DNA from: Promethearchaeota archaeon
Lineage (GTDB): Archaea > Asgardarchaeota > Lokiarchaeia > Sigynarchaeales > SOKP01
Direction: 5' to 3'
Assembly: GCA_013375495.1 (NCBI GenBank)
Contig: JABXKC010000027.1
Span: 1 to 55,987 of the forward strand
Length of the DNA stretch: 55,987 bases
Position 1 is the stretch's first letter. Every line of letters begins with the position of its first letter. Positions 53,075 to 55,987 of this stretch are shown here, piece after piece. The position numbers were made by a program, and so were the translations under genes. Under the pieces are notes generated by a model, which made no database searches, was not told the origin of the DNA, and worked only from the letters and a program-made list of their open reading frames with translations.

Positions 53075-53884
53075 TTAATTTATACCTCTTTTCTTTTTTT
53101 CATCTTCAATATATTCAGACACTCGGTCTGTTAACCCAACTGTATGGGCTTCTTTTTCAATTTTCTTTATGGCATCAATTAATAACCTTTCATGGGTTAT
53201 ATCTTCACCTTTTAACCATATACGACCATTCTGAGTTACGAAAATATTACAATTAGTCAAATTCTTTAACATTTTAATCATAGAACCACTACGTCCAATC
53301 ACTCGAGGAATTTTTGGAGGATCAATTGAAATAACCAATCCATCTCTTCTTTTACCTAAATATTTACCTACTGTTGTTAATTCTGGTGAATTTAGTCTGT
53401 CTGCTGAAAGTACTTTTACAATCAAAATATCTCCAATCTGATACTTCTCAGTAGAATTATCTTGATTATCTGGAGCTCCACCCCTAAATCCCCTTGGTTT
53501 TCCTCTTTTTACAGTGTTTTTCGGCTTTAAAATTCCTTGTTCCTTCGCGTTAATATCACATCTATATTTAACGGGATTTTTGTCAGTAACTAATGCGATG
53601 ATCTTATCTCCTGGTCTAGGTGTATAGAATCCCCTAAGTGGAATAACATTAATATAATTTCTTTGAATCTGTTTTAGACCAATATTTAAAGAGATTATCT
53701 TTGTTCTATCTTTATTAAAAATAGTTCCTCTTCCTGGAAGAAAATTTTTCGTATCTTCTGTTAATACTTCACCAGGGACTACAACATCTCGAGAAGCTTC
53801 ATCATCGTTAAATTCGTCGATATCCTCAGTCTCGTTATCTTCTGTGGTAGAATCTTCAATAGATTCATCTTGTTCATGTTCCAT
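53075..53884 (-). CDS. rrp4: Exosome cap subunit Rrp4 with acidic N-terminus and basic insertion
   Basis: A 269-residue RNA-binding cap protein. Residues 1-35 form a Glu/Asp-rich tail. An NTD follows (VVVPGEVLTE, LPGRGTIF), an S1 domain (FYTPRPGDKIIALVTD, continuing at IGDILIVKVL) and a KH domain with the GxxG-type loop IPRVIGRSGSMIKML. A stretch of about 25 basic and Gly-rich residues (KRGKPRGFRGGAPDNQDNS) is inserted in the S1 domain. The order rrp4-rrp41-rrp42 is the standard archaeal one. Confidence 0.93.
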   Translation of the reverse strand: MEHEQDESIEDSTTEDNETEDIDEFNDDEASRDVVVPGEVLTEDTKNFLPGRGTIFNKDRTKIISLNIGLKQIQRNYINVIPLRGFYTPRPGDKIIALVTDKNPVKYRCDINAKEQGILKPKNTVKRGKPRGFRGGAPDNQDNSTEKYQIGDILIVKVLSADRLNSPELTTVGKYLGKRRDGLVISIDPPKIPRVIGRSGSMIKMLKNLTNCNIFVTQNGRIWLKGEDITHERLLIDAIKKIEKEAHTVGLTDRVSEYIEDEKKKRGIN

Positions 53885-53974
53885 TTTTTTTCACTCTCAT
53901 ATTATACCATATGTATTTACTTAACCATAGCTGTAAAAAAATAACCGATAACAAAAATTAGTTAAATATTTTGG

Positions 53975-54766
53975 TTAAGATTTCATAAGTTTTGTTTGAA
54001 CTCTTCCATGAGTTAACTTATTCAATTTATCTATTAATTCCATTTGCAAACCTGCTGGTAAACTTACTACTGATACCCACGATCCATCCGATTGCCACTC
54101 CTCCTTCTTAATTTGTGCTAATTGCGCTACAATATTATAACCCTTCGCCGTAAAGTCTGAAGGAATTTTTAGTGCAAGTTCCACTTGTTCCATTCTAATA
54201 GGTATAATTGCTCGAATTTGTTTAAGAACATCATCAACTTGTTCTTCCGCATTTCTCATCAAGTCAACTTTAACTTTAGCTTCTTCTATGGCTTTTTCTA
54301 TTCTCTGATAAGGGTGTGGTTTTTTATTTTGAGGATTTATCGCATTTTTGGTAATTATAGTTATGATTTGTTTTAATTTTTTCTCTCTCTCTTCATCTCT
54401 TTGCGTTCGAGTCCATTGAATATCACCTTCTAATAAAACATGACTCGCAATAATTCTTCCTTCACTAGTATCAAAAACAGCCTCCATATCACCATCGGTA
54501 GCTTTTTTTCCTCTCCTCAAATCCTCAAACACAATAAAACTTTCAAAAATTAATTCTATCGAGATTTTAGGATTTTTTAAAAGTTCTTCAACAGAAATGC
54601 GAGATTTTTCTTTTCCTTCTACAAGACGCTTATTGATTTCTTCTCGTATTATTTTCTTTGCCTCCCATGCTTTATCTGGTGCTAACAGCATCTCAAATGT
54701 TCGACCTTCTTTTTCAATGCGTCCAATGATGAATCCGCCCAAATCAATTCTTGCTCTATCTATCAT
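53975..54766 (-). CDS. sdo1: Ribosome maturation protein SBDS
   Basis: A 263-residue SBDS orthologue, which helps release aIF6 from the 60S-type subunit. Domain I ends near residue 95 with FEDLRRGKKATDGDMEAVFD. Helical domain II has NPQNKKPHPYQRIEKAIEEA, and domain III has a ferredoxin-like fold (MEQVELALKIP, AKGYNIVAQLAQIKKEEW). Usual neighbour of psmA and rrp4. Confidence 0.93.
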   Translation of the reverse strand: MIDRARIDLGGFIIGRIEKEGRTFEMLLAPDKAWEAKKIIREEINKRLVEGKEKSRISVEELLKNPKISIELIFESFIVFEDLRRGKKATDGDMEAVFDTSEGRIIASHVLLEGDIQWTRTQRDEEREKKLKQIITIITKNAINPQNKKPHPYQRIEKAIEEAKVKVDLMRNAEEQVDDVLKQIRAIIPIRMEQVELALKIPSDFTAKGYNIVAQLAQIKKEEWQSDGSWVSVVSLPAGLQMELIDKLNKLTHGRVQTKLMKS

Positions 54767-54882
54767 AGAAACTTTTCTCTAATTAATGTATAAAAATATC
54801 TCGCTTGTTTACGCAATTTGCCTTCTATTATTAGATAAACGTTAATGAGGTTTAACCTTAAATTATAAACATTTTTAGAAGA

Positions 54883-55599
54883 TTACAATTTACTCAATAA
54901 ATCTTCCTTTTCTTGATCACTTAATAATTTAAATTTTGCATCATCTTTCATAATGAAAGCTACATCACATGTATCCTTACTTAAATTATCACCCATCAAT
55001 TCCTTCAATGTTCTTAATGGCAATAGCTTTAATTCCTCATCACTTATATCTTCTTTATAATGTTCTTCAAGGTAAGCTCTTGCTTCGGTCGCTCCTGACC
55101 CAATCGCAAAAGCTTTATACCCCCACATAGCTCCACTTGGATCCGTTAGATACAAGGAAGCCTCTCCATTCGTATCAACTCCAGCTATAAGGAAACTCAC
55201 CCCAAATGGGCGTACTCCAGCGTTCTGAGTGAAGAGCTGAAGGTATTCGCAAATATTAAGGGTACTATCTTTAACAGAAATTTTTTCATCATAATTTAAA
55301 ATGTTTACCTGTGCTTGGACGCGAGCTTTATCAACTAAGACTCTTGCGTCTGCTGTTAACCCTGCAATGGCTACGCCAATATGCTCGTCAACTTTAAAAA
55401 TTTTCTCAGAACCAATAACTTCTTGAAGTTCGGAACTTTTTTTCTCAACAGTAAACACAACAGAACTATTATTTCTACATACAATAGCCGTTGTTCCTCT
55501 TCTCACGGCTTCTATGGCGTACTCAACCTGAAAAAGACGACCCTCAGGGGAAAACTGAGTTATAGCCATATCATAGCCCCTTCCTGCTTGCTGGAACAT
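54883..55599 (-). CDS. psmA: Proteasome alpha subunit
   Basis: A 238-residue outer-ring subunit of the 20S proteasome. YDMAITQFSPEGRLFQVEYA is the alpha-type signature, then IEAVRRGTTAIV and a conserved core (GVAIAGLTADARVLVDKARV, TQNAGVRPFGVSFLIAG). The N-terminal gate residues (MFQQAGRGYDM) are present. It is probably the first gene of the exosome-proteasome run, and its product works with Cdc48, also encoded here. Confidence 0.96.
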   Translation of the reverse strand: MFQQAGRGYDMAITQFSPEGRLFQVEYAIEAVRRGTTAIVCRNNSSVVFTVEKKSSELQEVIGSEKIFKVDEHIGVAIAGLTADARVLVDKARVQAQVNILNYDEKISVKDSTLNICEYLQLFTQNAGVRPFGVSFLIAGVDTNGEASLYLTDPSGAMWGYKAFAIGSGATEARAYLEEHYKEDISDEELKLLPLRTLKELMGDNLSKDTCDVAFIMKDDAKFKLLSDQEKEDLLSKL

Positions 55600-55724
55600 A
55601 ATTCTCTCCTAATAGAATTTTTAATTAATTTTTATTACATATTATTTTTTTGCTATTTTAATAATCAAATTATCAATAAAATTTATATTTTGTCTAAATA
55701 AACTATAACCTTTATTGTAATTTG

Positions 55725-55748
55725 TATCTGGATCTGAAAATCCAGATA
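55725..55748. repeat. Perfect 9-bp hairpin in the spacer upstream of psmA
   Basis: TATCTGGAT, a 6-base loop, ATCCAGATA. It lies between the partial gene at the right edge and psmA. On the minus strand it follows the end of the partial gene by about 125 bases. It may be a terminator or processing structure; no long T tract adjoins it. Confidence 0.5.
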
Positions 55749-55782
55749 AAAATTTTAAAAGAAAACAAGAAAAAAAAATGAA

Positions 55783-55836
55783 AGATTTGAAATCTCATCT
55801 TGTAAGATAGCAAATCAAATTTTTGAATTACAAGAT
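55783..55836. repeat. Nested inverted repeats in the same spacer
   Basis: AGATTTGAAATCT (55783-55795) is a near-perfect palindrome around a central G. ATCTTGTAA (55797-55805) pairs fully with TTACAAGAT (55828-55836) around a 22-base loop. Together with the hairpin at 55725 they make the 273-base spacer unusually structured; it might encode a small RNA, but no known type is recognised. Confidence 0.4.
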
Positions 55837-55872
55837 TCTATACCAATCTCTTACTTTTTATTATTTATTGAG

Positions 55873-55987
55873 TTAAGATCTCAATTCAAACTTGTCTTTA
55901 ATTCCTAAATTAGTCAGTAGAGTTTGCATTTCACTGATATCTGGCACTGAAACTGCTGGTAACCCTAATTCTTGGCGCCTATGTTCG
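55873..55987 (-). CDS. C-terminal fragment of an unrecognised protein, cut by the window edge
   Basis: On the minus strand the last 37 codons of an ORF enter from the right: EHRRQELGLPAVSVPDISEM, then QTLLTNLGIKDKFELRS and TAA. Codon use looks genuine. I do not recognise the family from this tail. It is on the same strand as psmA, separated from it by a structured spacer. Confidence 0.55.
   Translation of the reverse strand, partial: EHRRQELGLPAVSVPDISEMQTLLTNLGIKDKFELRS

Noticed and set aside
1..55987. tRNA, rRNA, CRISPR arrays and insertion sequences
   Set aside because: Spacers are short and AT-rich with no TPsiC-like motif, no regularly spaced direct repeats and no transposase gene.

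Overview
The window is strongly AT-rich archaeal DNA, densely packed with genes on both strands. The archaeal assignment rests on GatD/GatE, uL2 and eL43 of archaeal type, aIF5A, SRP54, FEN1, NOB1, Cdc48, HerA, archaeal exosome subunits Rrp4/Rrp41/Rrp42, SBDS, proteasome alpha, prefoldin beta, KEOPS subunits Pcc1 and Cgi121, and POR-type 2-oxoacid:ferredoxin oxidoreductase. A Roadblock/LC7 protein, a ZPR1-like zinc finger protein, the low GC and several bacterial-looking metabolic genes fit an Asgard archaeon (Lokiarchaeia-like). That placement is inference from gene content, not from phylogeny.

Layout. 1-3331: gatE (its expected N-terminus is missing at the window edge) and gatD. 3441-7856: a lone rpl2, then purB, a Bacteroidetes-type long purM and a PfkB kinase. 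7911-11615: CPBP membrane protease, phosphodiesterase, Roadblock protein, an alpha/beta hydrolase gene interrupted by a 33-nt insertion, and nadC. 11628-20390: NikR-like regulator, a large secreted repeat protein, and sugar/hydroxyacid genes (TIM-barrel isomerase, class II aldolase, a dehydrogenase-aldolase fusion, FGGY kinase) with dinB and an SCP2-like gene among them. 20417-31980: AMMECR1, dihydroorotase, TrmY-like protein, SRP54, aIF5A, NAD kinase, NOB1, FEN1, Cdc48, a small unknown protein and HerA. 32088-41441: membrane protein, second FGGY kinase, several unknown genes, MFS transporter, acyl-CoA dehydrogenase, PPi-type phosphofructokinase and ZPR1. 41681-44799: porGDAB operon. 44845-51263: tRNA modification (Sua5, THUMP, Cgi121, Pcc1), an ECF transporter energising module, a DHH phosphoesterase, prefoldin beta and eL43. 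51486-55599: rrp42-rrp41-rrp4-SBDS-psmA, the conserved archaeal exosome-proteasome cluster. A partial unknown gene enters from the right edge.

The most striking observation is in the alpha/beta hydrolase gene on the minus strand (10704 to 10030). An in-frame TAG and 33 extra bases split the strictly conserved HPHPxYGG motif. The insertion ends fit a textbook archaeal bulge-helix-bulge (BHB) splice site: a 6-bp outer helix, two 3-nt bulges and a perfect 4-bp central helix. Cutting at the canonical positions restores an uninterrupted 213-residue protein with an intact catalytic triad. This looks like a very short mRNA intron processed by the tRNA splicing endonuclease, in a gene not known to me to carry one. 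Other points are two genes with no ATG/GTG/TTG start (nob1 and a small gene next to herA), a dehydrogenase-aldolase fusion, a t6A-modification neighbourhood, and an ECF module with no S component nearby.

No tRNA, rRNA, CRISPR array or insertion sequence was recognised. After the hydrolase gene is extended to 10704, no stretch over 300 bases is left without a gene.
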